From the NCBI GenBank assembly GCA_031385005.1, contig JANNBB010000055.1, positions 85,742 through 149,741 on the forward strand: DNA of 64,000 nucleotides, given 5' to 3'. Numbering within the stretch: position 1 is the stretch's first letter; each line of letters begins with the position of its first letter. The notes under the pieces were generated by a model. That model was not told the origin of the DNA. It saw only the letters and a program-made list of their open reading frames with translations, and ran no database searches. A program made the position numbers and the translations under genes. Positions 26,949 through 35,536 of the stretch are shown here, piece by piece. This stretch comes from JADKIH01 sp031385005 (GTDB taxonomy: Bacteria > Bacteroidota > Bacteroidia > AKYH767-A > 2013-40CM-41-45).

Positions 26949-27482
26949 ATGAAAACAGTTACAGTTAGAGACAAGACTTTTGAATTATCAATTTCATCTG
27001 AAACCATTCAGAAGAAAATTGAAGAGTTAGCGGGAAAAATAAGTGTTGATTTGAAAGGAAAATGTCCCTTATTTATTTGTGTTTTGAATGGCTCATTCAT
27101 TTTCACTGCCGATCTTTTCAAACGAATTTCGATAGAAGCGGAGATTACATTTATACGTGTTTCTTCTTATCAAGGAATGCAATCCAGCGGAGTTGTAAAA
27201 AGTATAGTAGGTATTAGTGATTCCCTCGCAGGAAGAACAATTGTGATTGTTGAAGACATAGTTGATACTGGAGATACGGCCATTTATTTAATTGATGAGA
27301 TTAAAAAGCAGAATCCCGAGAAAATATATTTTGCAAGCTTGTTGCTCAAACCAAAAGCTTTGCGTCACGACATAAAAATTGATTATACCGGTTTTGAGGT
27401 ACCTAATGATTTCCTTGTAGGGTATGGCCTTGATTATGACGGTTTGGGAAGAAATCTTCAGGATATTTATAAATTGGTTTAA
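26949..27482 (+). CDS. hpt: Hypoxanthine phosphoribosyltransferase
   Basis: A 177-residue purine salvage enzyme. The PRPP loop is VIVEDIVDTGDTA and the C-terminal DFLVGYGLDYDGLGRNL matches the family. I start at ATG 26949 (MKTVTVRDKTFEL) instead of the TTG at 26907, because the extra 14 residues are not part of the fold and the TTG forms a promoter box. The gene ends 2 nt before adk, a likely purine nucleotide operon. Confidence 0.93.
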   Translation: MKTVTVRDKTFELSISSETIQKKIEELAGKISVDLKGKCPLFICVLNGSFIFTADLFKRISIEAEITFIRVSSYQGMQSSGVVKSIVGISDSLAGRTIVIVEDIVDTGDTAIYLIDEIKKQNPEKIYFASLLLKPKALRHDIKIDYTGFEVPNDFLVGYGLDYDGLGRNLQDIYKLV

Positions 27483-27484
27483 GC

Positions 27485-28063
27485 ATGCTCAATATTGTAC
27501 TCTTCGGACCTCCCGGTGCAGGTAAAGGAACTCAGTCAGAAAAATTAATTGAAACATATAAGTTGATTCACCTTTCAACGGGCGACATTTTACGAAGTGA
27601 GATTGCTAAAAAAACTCCTTTGGGAATGGAAGCAAAAAAACTGATGGATCAAGGTTTGTTGGTGCCGGATGAAGTAGTCATAAAAATGATTGAGGAACGA
27701 ATCGATGCTAACTTAAATTCGCCCGGTTTTATTTTCGACGGCTTTCCCAGAACCACTGCTCAGGCGAAAGTGCTCGATGAGGTTTTGGCCAGAAAAAACT
27801 TTTCTATTACAATAATGCTTGCTCTTAGTGTTGATGACGATGAATTACGAAAACGGTTACTGAATAGAGGTAAGGAATCAGGCCGTACCGATGATCAGGA
27901 TGATAAAATTATTTCTAGAAGGATAGAGGAGTATAATACTAAAACTGCACCTTTGAAAGAATATTATTCTACTCAGGGCAAATTCAGCAGTATAGATGGT
28001 ATTGGTAATATCGATGAAATATTCAAACGACTTTGCAGTGTCATTGAAACCATTCAATCGTAA
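27485..28063 (+). CDS. adk: Adenylate kinase
   Basis: A 192-residue kinase balancing ATP, ADP and AMP. P-loop GPPGAGKGTQS is at the N-terminus; STGDILRSEI and FDGFPRTTAQA are the AMP-binding segments; the LID is the short form without zinc cysteines (DDQDDKIISRRIEEY). It follows hpt by 2 nt. Confidence 0.96.
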   Translation: MLNIVLFGPPGAGKGTQSEKLIETYKLIHLSTGDILRSEIAKKTPLGMEAKKLMDQGLLVPDEVVIKMIEERIDANLNSPGFIFDGFPRTTAQAKVLDEVLARKNFSITIMLALSVDDDELRKRLLNRGKESGRTDDQDDKIISRRIEEYNTKTAPLKEYYSTQGKFSSIDGIGNIDEIFKRLCSVIETIQS

Positions 28064-28077
28064 TAACCTTTTTTATT

Positions 28078-28374
28078 TTAAAGTTGATTGCTTTTGCTTC
28101 TTGATTTTAGAGAATAAATCAGTTCCCATACATATTCTGTAGCTTTTTCGGCAACCACAAGTAAAGTGTTTTTCGACAGATAAGGAATAAAGATGAACAA
28201 GTTCAAAGCACCTTGATAGGTAATTTTGAATATAAAATTTCGTACTTTATTCAAATGTGAATTGTTTAAAATTTTATCTGCCTGATTAAACAGGTATGCA
28301 TCTTGAACGACACCCGGGTTCAAGTAAATTTTACCGAAATCTTTTTTTTCTTTTCGTTGTTTTCTTCTGGACAT
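28078..28374 (-). CDS. Small basic protein of unknown function
   Basis: A 98-residue ORF converging on adk with a 14-nt gap. The N-terminus is very basic (MSRRKQRKEKKDFGK) and a hydrophobic stretch lies at about 53-75 (GALNLFIFIPYLSKNTLLVV), which may be one membrane-associated helix. No known domain is recognised. The frame is open throughout and is not a shadow of another gene, but no homologue can be named, so it may be lineage-specific or non-coding. Confidence 0.55.
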   Translation of the reverse strand: MSRRKQRKEKKDFGKIYLNPGVVQDAYLFNQADKILNNSHLNKVRNFIFKITYQGALNLFIFIPYLSKNTLLVVAEKATEYVWELIYSLKSRSKSNQL

Positions 28375-28929
28375 TTTAATTTAATTTTATATGGACGAAG
28401 GTATTGGGTTAGTTTGCCGGTTAGGTTAATAGTAGAAGATCGAATTGTTAAGTAATTTGTGATTTTACCTCCGTAAATTTTGGTTTTGACTTGCCTCTTT
28501 AACTGAATGGTGAAGCAGACTCCCGTTGGGTTTTACTTAAATCACAGGTTGCATTATTATAAAAAAAAGTATGACTGATAGTTATCATGTATAGAAGTTT
28601 TCTGTCTTAACTTCCTTAGCTTTGTGCACTCTTTATTTCCGAGATGAATAAATATATTTATCGTACTTCATTAAAAGGCATTGTTATGATATTATTAATC
28701 AAATGTTAGGAAAAGATTAAATGAAAATATTAAATCCTTGATTTTACATTAAAAGGTTAATTTTCCGGCCTAATAATTACAAAAGAATAACTTAATAAGA
28801 TGGATAATGTGTATACTGTTTTTTGTGTTGGAAAGTATTTTGAAAACATATTAAATTTTTTTTGTGAATGTTTAGAAACAAACTAAGGGAAGTTTTAGTA
28901 AGGATAAAAAAGTCAATTAAAAATTATTT
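28375..28929 (+). other. Non-coding gap upstream of ppk1
   Basis: This 555-bp AT-rich stretch has no open frame of size and no tRNA-like structure that I can see. It holds TAGCTTTG at 28617-28624, a match to the -7 box without a convincing TTG 20 nt upstream. The rest is poly-A/T-rich with no long hairpin. It may contain the promoter and leader of ppk1, perhaps an untranslated regulatory region. Confidence 0.4.
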
Positions 28930-31029
28930 ATGAGTAGCAATAAAAATTTATTGATTAACCGGGATATTAGCTGGCTTTTGTTTAACGACAGAGTTTTACA
29001 GGAAGCCGAAGATCCGAGAGTTCCTTTGCTTGAGCGTTTAAGATTTCTGGGTATTTTTTCAAATAATAGGGATGAATTTTATCGCGTTCGCGTTGCAACA
29101 ATTCGTCGCATGGAAAAATTTGGCAAGAAGGGTAAAGAAATTATTGGAGCAAATCCAACCAAATTATTGGAGGAGATTCAGGAAATTGTTGTTAACCAAC
29201 AGAAGAAATTCGACAGTCTGTATGCAAAGATTTCCAGAGAGATGAAAAAGGAGAATATTTTCATTGTAGATGAAAATAATCTGGACGCTATTCAACAGAA
29301 GTTTGTGCAGGAATATTTTAACCGTCATGTATCTACATTTCTTATACCGATCATGATTGAAACAGCTCCGCAATTCCCGTATTTGAAAGATAGAATGATT
29401 TATTTGGCAGTAAAAATCACCCGGACCGGACTGGAAAATAAAACAAAATATTCGTTGATCGAAGTTCCTACTGATTTTTTACCTCGTTTTTTAGTACTTC
29501 CTTCTGCGAATGAAAAAAAGTGTATTATTTTACTGGAGGATATTATCCGTTTTTGTCTTAAAGATGTGTATTCGATTTTTAAATATGATTCGATCGATGC
29601 CTATGCTATCAAAATTACGCGTGATGCTGAATTGGATATCGATACAGATGTATCAAAAAGTTTGATGGAAAAAATATCGAAGAGCGTCAAACAAAGAAAG
29701 AAGGGTTTGCCTGTTCGATTGGTTTATGATGAAAAAATTCCAATGGATTTGCTTGATTTTATTACCCGTAAAATTAAGTTTAAAGTAAATGAATATTTAA
29801 TTCCGGGAGGACGCTATCATAACTTCAAAGATTTTATTCAGTTTCCAAGAGTTGGAAGAAAGGAAGTGTGGTATCGGCCTATTCGTCCCGTTGAGCATCC
29901 TCTTTTAAAAGGAGAGAAAAGTTTACTGAGTATCATTCGCAAAAAGGACGTACTCTTATCTTTTCCTTATCATTCGTTTAATCATATTATAGATTTATTA
30001 CGTGAAGCAGCCATCGATCCAAAAGTAACGTCTATAAAAATTACGATGTATCGTGCTGCCAAAAACAGCAGCATTGTAAACGCATTGGTCAATGCAGTAA
30101 GAAATGGTAAACAGGTTACAGCCGTTGTCGAATTGCAGGCAAGGTTCGATGAAGAGACGAATATTTTTTATGCCGGTAAATTACAGGAAGAAGGTGTTAA
30201 CGTAATTTTTGGTGTTCCCGGATTAAAGGTTCATTCTAAGTTGTTTTTAATAACTCGAAAGGAAGAAGGAAAGTCAGTTAATTATGCTTTCATCGGAACC
30301 GGCAACTTCAATGAAAATACCGCAAAAATATATACCGACCATGCATTAATTACCGGTAAAAAGAACATAACTTCCGAAGTTGATAAACTTTTTGGTTTTT
30401 ATCAGAACAACTACCAAACAGGAAGCTATCATCATTTAATTGTATCACCCTTTAATTCAAGGAAGCATTTTCTGGATTTAATCAATCATGAAATTAAACG
30501 GGCAAAAGACGGAAAGGAAGCCTGGATTGTTCTTAAGATGAATAGTGTTTCGGATGTTGAAATGATAAATAAATTGTATGAAGCGAGCCAATCAGGCGTT
30601 AAGATAAAATTAATCATAAGGGGTATTTGTTCACTCATTCAAGGTCTCACCAATAAGAGTGAAAACATAGAAGTAATCAGCATTGTAGATAAATTTCTTG
30701 AACACAGTCGAATTTTTGTTTTTTGCAATAGTGGGAAGAACAAGTATTTTATTTCATCCGGCGATTGGCTTCAGCGTAACCTTGATTATCGTTCGGAAGT
30801 AACCGTACCCATTCTTGATCCGGAAATTCAAAATGAACTAAAACGTTATCTGATTATGCAACTTCAAGATAATCTTAAAGCTCGTTTTCTGAATCAACCG
30901 GGTAAAGCAAATGCTTATGTCGTTAAACGAAATTTGCCGCAAATCAGCGCACAGAATGAAATATACAGACTCATTTCTTTAAACCAACTCGGCGTAAATA
31001 AACCGAGAGAGTCTTTTTTCGACAAATGA
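28930..31029 (+). CDS. ppk1: Polyphosphate kinase 1
   Basis: A 699-residue enzyme making inorganic polyphosphate from ATP. Both autophosphorylated/catalytic histidines of the family are present at the same numbers as in E. coli: H435 in LKVHSKLFLI and H592 in FLEHSRIFVF. The N-terminal NRDISWLLFNDRVLQEA and the phospholipase-D-like halves are complete. The exopolyphosphatase gene follows after 76 nt, an arrangement for making and degrading polyphosphate. Confidence 0.96.
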   Translation: MSSNKNLLINRDISWLLFNDRVLQEAEDPRVPLLERLRFLGIFSNNRDEFYRVRVATIRRMEKFGKKGKEIIGANPTKLLEEIQEIVVNQQKKFDSLYAKISREMKKENIFIVDENNLDAIQQKFVQEYFNRHVSTFLIPIMIETAPQFPYLKDRMIYLAVKITRTGLENKTKYSLIEVPTDFLPRFLVLPSANEKKCIILLEDIIRFCLKDVYSIFKYDSIDAYAIKITRDAELDIDTDVSKSLMEKISKSVKQRKKGLPVRLVYDEKIPMDLLDFITRKIKFKVNEYLIPGGRYHNFKDFIQFPRVGRKEVWYRPIRPVEHPLLKGEKSLLSIIRKKDVLLSFPYHSFNHIIDLLREAAIDPKVTSIKITMYRAAKNSSIVNALVNAVRNGKQVTAVVELQARFDEETNIFYAGKLQEEGVNVIFGVPGLKVHSKLFLITRKEEGKSVNYAFIGTGNFNENTAKIYTDHALITGKKNITSEVDKLFGFYQNNYQTGSYHHLIVSPFNSRKHFLDLINHEIKRAKDGKEAWIVLKMNSVSDVEMINKLYEASQSGVKIKLIIRGICSLIQGLTNKSENIEVISIVDKFLEHSRIFVFCNSGKNKYFISSGDWLQRNLDYRSEVTVPILDPEIQNELKRYLIMQLQDNLKARFLNQPGKANAYVVKRNLPQISAQNEIYRLISLNQLGVNKPRESFFDK

Positions 31030-31105
31030 TTTTATTGTTTGAAAAAAAATAATAAATCTGAATAATGTATAAGAATTTATCGGTAAATCGTTTTACTTTT
31101 AACTC

Positions 31106-32005
31106 ATGCAAGATAATTTGTACAGGTATGCTTCTGTTGATATAGGATCGAATGCTGTTCGACTTTTGCTTTGCAATGCAGTAGAAGAACATGGCATAAT
31201 TCATTATAAGAAAAGCGAATTGGTTCGTATTCCTTTGCGACTGGGAGAAGACGTTTTTCAGTCGGGGAAAATTTCTGAAAAGAAAGCGGATGCTTTTGTT
31301 AAAACAATGCATGCTTTTAAATTGCTTATTGACGTCTTTGATCCGATATCCTATCGGGCTTGTGCAACAGCTTCCTTGCGTGAAGCCGGAAATGGAGATG
31401 AACTTGTCAGAAAAATAAAAAAAGATTCAGGTTTACAAATTGAAATTATTTCAGGAAAACAGGAAGCAGAACTCATTTATGCCAATCATGTTGAAGAATT
31501 GCTGGACAATAAACAAGGCTATTTATATATCGATGTAGGAGGGGGGAGTACAGAATTAACTCTGTTTGATAAAGGTGTTGTTGTCAACTCACAGTCCTTC
31601 AATATCGGAGCTTTGAGATGGATTAAAGGAAAGGTAACTAAAGAAAGCTGGGAAGGAATGAAGGATTGGGTGAGGGAAAACACAGCAGGTCATTATCCTT
31701 TAACGGCCATTGGTTCGGGAGGTAACATCAATAAAATCTATAAGATGCTTGAAAGAAAGGATAAGTCACTTTCATTTATTCGATTAAAGGAACTTTATGA
31801 TGAAATGAAGGGACATTCTGTTGAAGATCGGATGGAAATATGGCAGCTTAATCAGGATCGTGCTGATGTTATTGTTCCTGCAGCGAAGATTTACCTGGGG
31901 GTGATGAAAGCGGGTGAAATCAGGGAAATAATTGTCCCTCAAATCGGACTGGCAGATGGAATTATTCATCAATTGCATGAGGATAATGTAAAAGTTCGTC
32001 TTTGA
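31106..32005 (+). CDS. ppx: Exopolyphosphatase / pppGpp phosphatase (Ppx/GppA)
   Basis: A 299-residue member of the ASKHA fold. N-terminal DIGSNAVRLLL and the second phosphate loop DVGGGSTELTLF (about 143-154) are present, as is IGSGGNINK. It lacks the C-terminal HD-like domain of long Ppx forms, a common short type. It follows ppk1 on the same strand, so substrate polyphosphate is likely; pppGpp hydrolysis cannot be excluded. Confidence 0.88.
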   Translation: MQDNLYRYASVDIGSNAVRLLLCNAVEEHGIIHYKKSELVRIPLRLGEDVFQSGKISEKKADAFVKTMHAFKLLIDVFDPISYRACATASLREAGNGDELVRKIKKDSGLQIEIISGKQEAELIYANHVEELLDNKQGYLYIDVGGGSTELTLFDKGVVVNSQSFNIGALRWIKGKVTKESWEGMKDWVRENTAGHYPLTAIGSGGNINKIYKMLERKDKSLSFIRLKELYDEMKGHSVEDRMEIWQLNQDRADVIVPAAKIYLGVMKAGEIREIIVPQIGLADGIIHQLHEDNVKVRL

Positions 32006-32052
32006 ATGTTGAGTTTTAGGTGTTTCTGAATACGAACAAAAGTCCCTCAATC

Positions 32053-32083
32053 TTTGTTTTATCTCATTTGACTTCTACCTTTA
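32053..32083 (+). promoter_or_regulatory. Promoter of obg
   Basis: TTTG at 32053-32056, 19 nt spacer, TACCTTTA at 32076-32083 (one mismatch to TAnnTTTG). The ATG of obg comes 4 nt later, suggesting a leaderless mRNA. Confidence 0.45.
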
Positions 32084-32087
32084 CACA

Positions 32088-33092
32088 ATGCAATCCAATT
32101 TCGTTGATTATGTAAAAATTTGCTGCCGCAGTGGCGCAGGGGGTGCCGGTTCGGTCCATTTCCATAGAGATAAAAATACTGCAAAGGGAGGTCCGGATGG
32201 CGGTGATGGAGGTAGAGGTGGTCATATTATTTTAAAAGGAAACAAGCAATTGTGGACGTTGTTGCATCTCAAATACCGCAAACACGTTATTGCAGAAGAA
32301 GGAGCAAAGGGTTCGGGAGCTATGAAATCCGGCTCGGATGGTAAGGATGTGATTTTGGAAGTTCCCATTGGTACCGTAGCAAAAGATTTTGAAAGCGGAG
32401 AAACGGTTTTGGAAATTACAGAGGATGGTCAGGAAGTCATTTTTGTACCGGGAGGAAGAGGAGGAAAGGGTAACAATCATTTTAAAACGTCAACACTACA
32501 GACGCCTCGTTTCGCACAGCCCGGTGAGCCCGGAAGAGAAGAATGGAAGGTTTTAGAATTAAAAATTTTAGCGGACGTTGGTTTAGTCGGTTTTCCGAAT
32601 GCAGGGAAGTCGACTTTATTATCGGTTGTAAGCGCCGCAAAACCGGAAATTGCCGATTACCCTTTTACAACGCTGGTGCCAAATCTTGGAATTGTCTCTT
32701 ACAGAAATGACCGGTCATTTGTAATGGCCGACATTCCCGGAATTATTGAAGGCGCGCATTTGGGAAAAGGTTTGGGGCTTCGATTTTTAAAGCATATTGA
32801 GCGAAATTCCATTTTATTATTTATGATTCCTTGCGATAGTAAAGACATAAAAATGGAATATAAAATACTTGTCAACGAACTCAGACAATTCAACCCTGAG
32901 TTGTTAGACAAGTCTTCTATACTTGCGATTACAAAGGTTGATATGTTGGATGCTGAACTTTTAAAGGAATTAAAGAAGGAATTGCCAAAAGGAATACCTG
33001 CGGTATTTATTTCTTCTGTATCCGGATTGGGGATAAGTGAATTGAAAGATTTGGTATGGGCAGAACTGAATAAAGAAGTTACGAATGCTTGA
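32088..33092 (+). CDS. obg: GTPase Obg (CgtA)
   Basis: A 334-residue ribosome-associated GTPase. The N-terminal glycine-rich Obg fold (about 1-158, with GGPDGGDGGRGG) is followed by a G domain with G1 GFPNAGKST, switch PFTTLVPNLG, G3 DIPG and G4 TKVD; the variable C-terminal domain is short or absent. Its stop overlaps the PAP2 gene by 8 nt. Confidence 0.95.
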   Translation: MQSNFVDYVKICCRSGAGGAGSVHFHRDKNTAKGGPDGGDGGRGGHIILKGNKQLWTLLHLKYRKHVIAEEGAKGSGAMKSGSDGKDVILEVPIGTVAKDFESGETVLEITEDGQEVIFVPGGRGGKGNNHFKTSTLQTPRFAQPGEPGREEWKVLELKILADVGLVGFPNAGKSTLLSVVSAAKPEIADYPFTTLVPNLGIVSYRNDRSFVMADIPGIIEGAHLGKGLGLRFLKHIERNSILLFMIPCDSKDIKMEYKILVNELRQFNPELLDKSSILAITKVDMLDAELLKELKKELPKGIPAVFISSVSGLGISELKDLVWAELNKEVTNA

Positions 33093-33672
33093 CTTTTTGA
33101 AGCGGATTGATGTAGATCTTTTTTTAATCCTGAATAGTCACAACAATTCATTTTTTGATTTTTGTTTTTACTGGATTAGTGATAAGTGGATATGGATTCC
33201 ATTTTACGGTTTTCTACTTTTCTTAGTAATTAAAGAGAAGAAACAACATACGTGGTTTGTTCTTATTTTTATTGCACTTGCCATTACACTGAGTGATCAA
33301 ATTTCCAGTGCAATTATTAAAGAGCACATTATGCGTTTAAGACCTTGTCACGACCCTGAGATTTCTTCGAAGATTCATTTGGTGAATGGTTATTGCGGTG
33401 GCACATATGGTTTTGTTTCTTCTCATGCTGCAAATGTTTTTGCGCTTGCTGCTTTTTTTTCAGGGTTTTTAAAGAATAAATATTCGGGATTATTGAAGGT
33501 ATTATGGATTTGGGCAGCCATCGTTTCTTATAGCCGAATCTACTTAGGTGTTCATTTTCCGGGAGATGTTTTGGGAGGAGTATTCGTTGGAGTTTTTAGC
33601 GGATTTGTCGCCATTTACGGATATCAAAAACTAATTCATAAATTACCTCAGGATAAATTTCAAAAGTCTTAA
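33085..33672 (+). CDS. PAP2-family membrane phosphatase
   Basis: A 195-residue integral membrane protein with about five helices. The phosphatase signature is visible in three parts: KEHIMRLRP, YGFVSSHAANVF and SRIYLGVHFPGDVLGG. The family removes phosphates from lipid phosphates such as undecaprenyl pyrophosphate or phosphatidic acid. It overlaps obg by 8 nt and ends 10 nt before the alkaline phosphatase gene. Confidence 0.88.
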   Translation: MLDFLKRIDVDLFLILNSHNNSFFDFCFYWISDKWIWIPFYGFLLFLVIKEKKQHTWFVLIFIALAITLSDQISSAIIKEHIMRLRPCHDPEISSKIHLVNGYCGGTYGFVSSHAANVFALAAFFSGFLKNKYSGLLKVLWIWAAIVSYSRIYLGVHFPGDVLGGVFVGVFSGFVAIYGYQKLIHKLPQDKFQKS

Positions 33673-33682
33673 CAATAAATCT

Positions 33683-35332
33683 ATGAAAATCAGAATTCTT
33701 TTCTTCCTTCTCATTGTTTTTTCTTTTTCATTAAGCGCCCAGCAAAAGAAAGAAGTACCCAATATGCAGGACAACAGTAAGCAACCCAAGTTGGTAGTGG
33801 GCATTGTTGTCGATCAGATGCGTTTCGATTATCTGTTTCGCTTTTGGAATAAGTATTCTGCCGGTGGGTTTCGTCGTTTGGTGAACGAAGGATTTCTTTT
33901 TTTGAATGCAAACTTCAACTACATTCCTACCAATACAGCACCCGGACATGCCTGCATTTACACAGGTACAACTCCTTCGGTGAATGGAATAATAAATAAT
34001 GAATGGTATGATCGAAACCAGCGCGCTACTGTTTATTGTGTGGGAGACTCAACTGTAAAAGCAGTTGGGACAACTTCGATCAGTGGTAAGATGTCGCCGC
34101 GAAATTTGCTGACAACAACGGTGACTGATGAATTGCGTTTAGCCAGTAACATGGCATCTAAAGTTATCGGAATTTCGCTCAAAGACAGAGGCGCCATACT
34201 TCCGGCAGGAAACATGGCCAATGCAGCTTATTGGCACGATCCCTATTTGAACAATTGGGTTACAAGCACCTATTACCTGGATGAGCTTCCGCAATGGGCA
34301 ATTGAATTTAATAACCGCAAACTTGTCGATACATTATTGGCGCAAAAGTGGACGACGTTACTCCCGATAAATCAATACACAGAAAGTTCAGCGGATGATA
34401 CTAATTATGAAGGATTGTTCACCGGTGAAACCAATCCGGTTTTCCCGCATGATCTGCCTAAATTAAAAGCGGAAGAAAGTGAATTGATCCGTTCCACACC
34501 ATTTGGAAATACATATACAAAAGAATTTGCCATAGCGGCTTTGAAAGGGGAGAAATTAGGTAAAGGAACATCGACAGATTTTCTTGCAGTTAGTTTTTCT
34601 TCTACGGATTATGTCGGGCATATGTATGGAACCAATGCAATAGAATTAGAGGACACGTATTTGCGTCTTGACAGGGATTTGGAAGCATTGTTAAAATTTC
34701 TGGATGAATGGACGGGTAAAGACTATCAGCTTTTTTTAACTGCTGATCACGGAGCGGCAAACAACCCGATTTTTTCAAAAGATCATAAGATTAAAGCGGG
34801 AAGATTTGAAGCTTCAGTTTTATCTGATTCTTTGAAAAAATATATCGGTAAAATATACAACACAGATTCACTTATTTTGTCTGCAAGTTCTCACAATATA
34901 TTTTTGAATCGAAAGTTGATTGACGAGAAGAAGTTAAATTTAAGTGAAGTGCAAGATAAATGTGTTGCATTTGTTACCGGGTTCAAAGGAGTTTCGTTGG
35001 CACTTAGTGCCACAGAAATGTCGAAGGGATTAAAGAAAATCGGTACTTATTCATTTCTTCAAAATGGATTTAACATACAGCGATCTGCAGATGTAATGAT
35101 AGAACTACAGCCGGGTTGGATCAACTGGTATTTAAAAACAGGAACTTCACATGGTACAAGTTACAGCTATGATACACACGTACCGGTTTTATTTTTCGGA
35201 AAAAAAATAAAGCAAGGCAGTTCTGCAATTCCAATCAGCATATGTGATATTGCACCAACTGTATCTTCCTTGTTGAACATAGAATTTCCAAGTGGCAATT
35301 CCGGCAACTCATTAATTGACTTTTTAAAGTAA
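33683..35332 (+). CDS. pafA: PafA-type alkaline phosphatase
   Basis: A 549-residue secreted phosphatase. A signal peptide (about 1-20, ending SLSAQ) precedes an alkaline-phosphatase fold with D44 (VVDQM), nucleophile T85 in NTAPGHA, the PafA-specific pair K167/R169 in SLKDRGAILPAG, and metal ligands in LTADHG and YDTHVPV. PafA uses zinc in place of a serine-type nucleophile and releases phosphate from monoesters independently of phosphate starvation in some Bacteroidota. It completes a stretch rich in phosphate genes (ppk1, ppx, PAP2). Confidence 0.9.
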   Translation: MKIRILFFLLIVFSFSLSAQQKKEVPNMQDNSKQPKLVVGIVVDQMRFDYLFRFWNKYSAGGFRRLVNEGFLFLNANFNYIPTNTAPGHACIYTGTTPSVNGIINNEWYDRNQRATVYCVGDSTVKAVGTTSISGKMSPRNLLTTTVTDELRLASNMASKVIGISLKDRGAILPAGNMANAAYWHDPYLNNWVTSTYYLDELPQWAIEFNNRKLVDTLLAQKWTTLLPINQYTESSADDTNYEGLFTGETNPVFPHDLPKLKAEESELIRSTPFGNTYTKEFAIAALKGEKLGKGTSTDFLAVSFSSTDYVGHMYGTNAIELEDTYLRLDRDLEALLKFLDEWTGKDYQLFLTADHGAANNPIFSKDHKIKAGRFEASVLSDSLKKYIGKIYNTDSLILSASSHNIFLNRKLIDEKKLNLSEVQDKCVAFVTGFKGVSLALSATEMSKGLKKIGTYSFLQNGFNIQRSADVMIELQPGWINWYLKTGTSHGTSYSYDTHVPVLFFGKKIKQGSSAIPISICDIAPTVSSLLNIEFPSGNSGNSLIDFLK

Positions 35333-35536
35333 TTTTCACAACCGATTTACAGCCGTTTACCAAAAAAAACAGCTCCAAGTGCCTCAAATTTTCATTTTTG
35401 GCTTGTTGAAAAATCGTTAGCCAATTAGCTGATTAGCTATTGGTTTTATCTTGTTTTTTCGTTATTTTTACAAGCTAACGTGAAAATAGTGCCTTCTAAT
35501 TTTTCTCAAACTTGGATAAATCCAACAAAAAAAACT

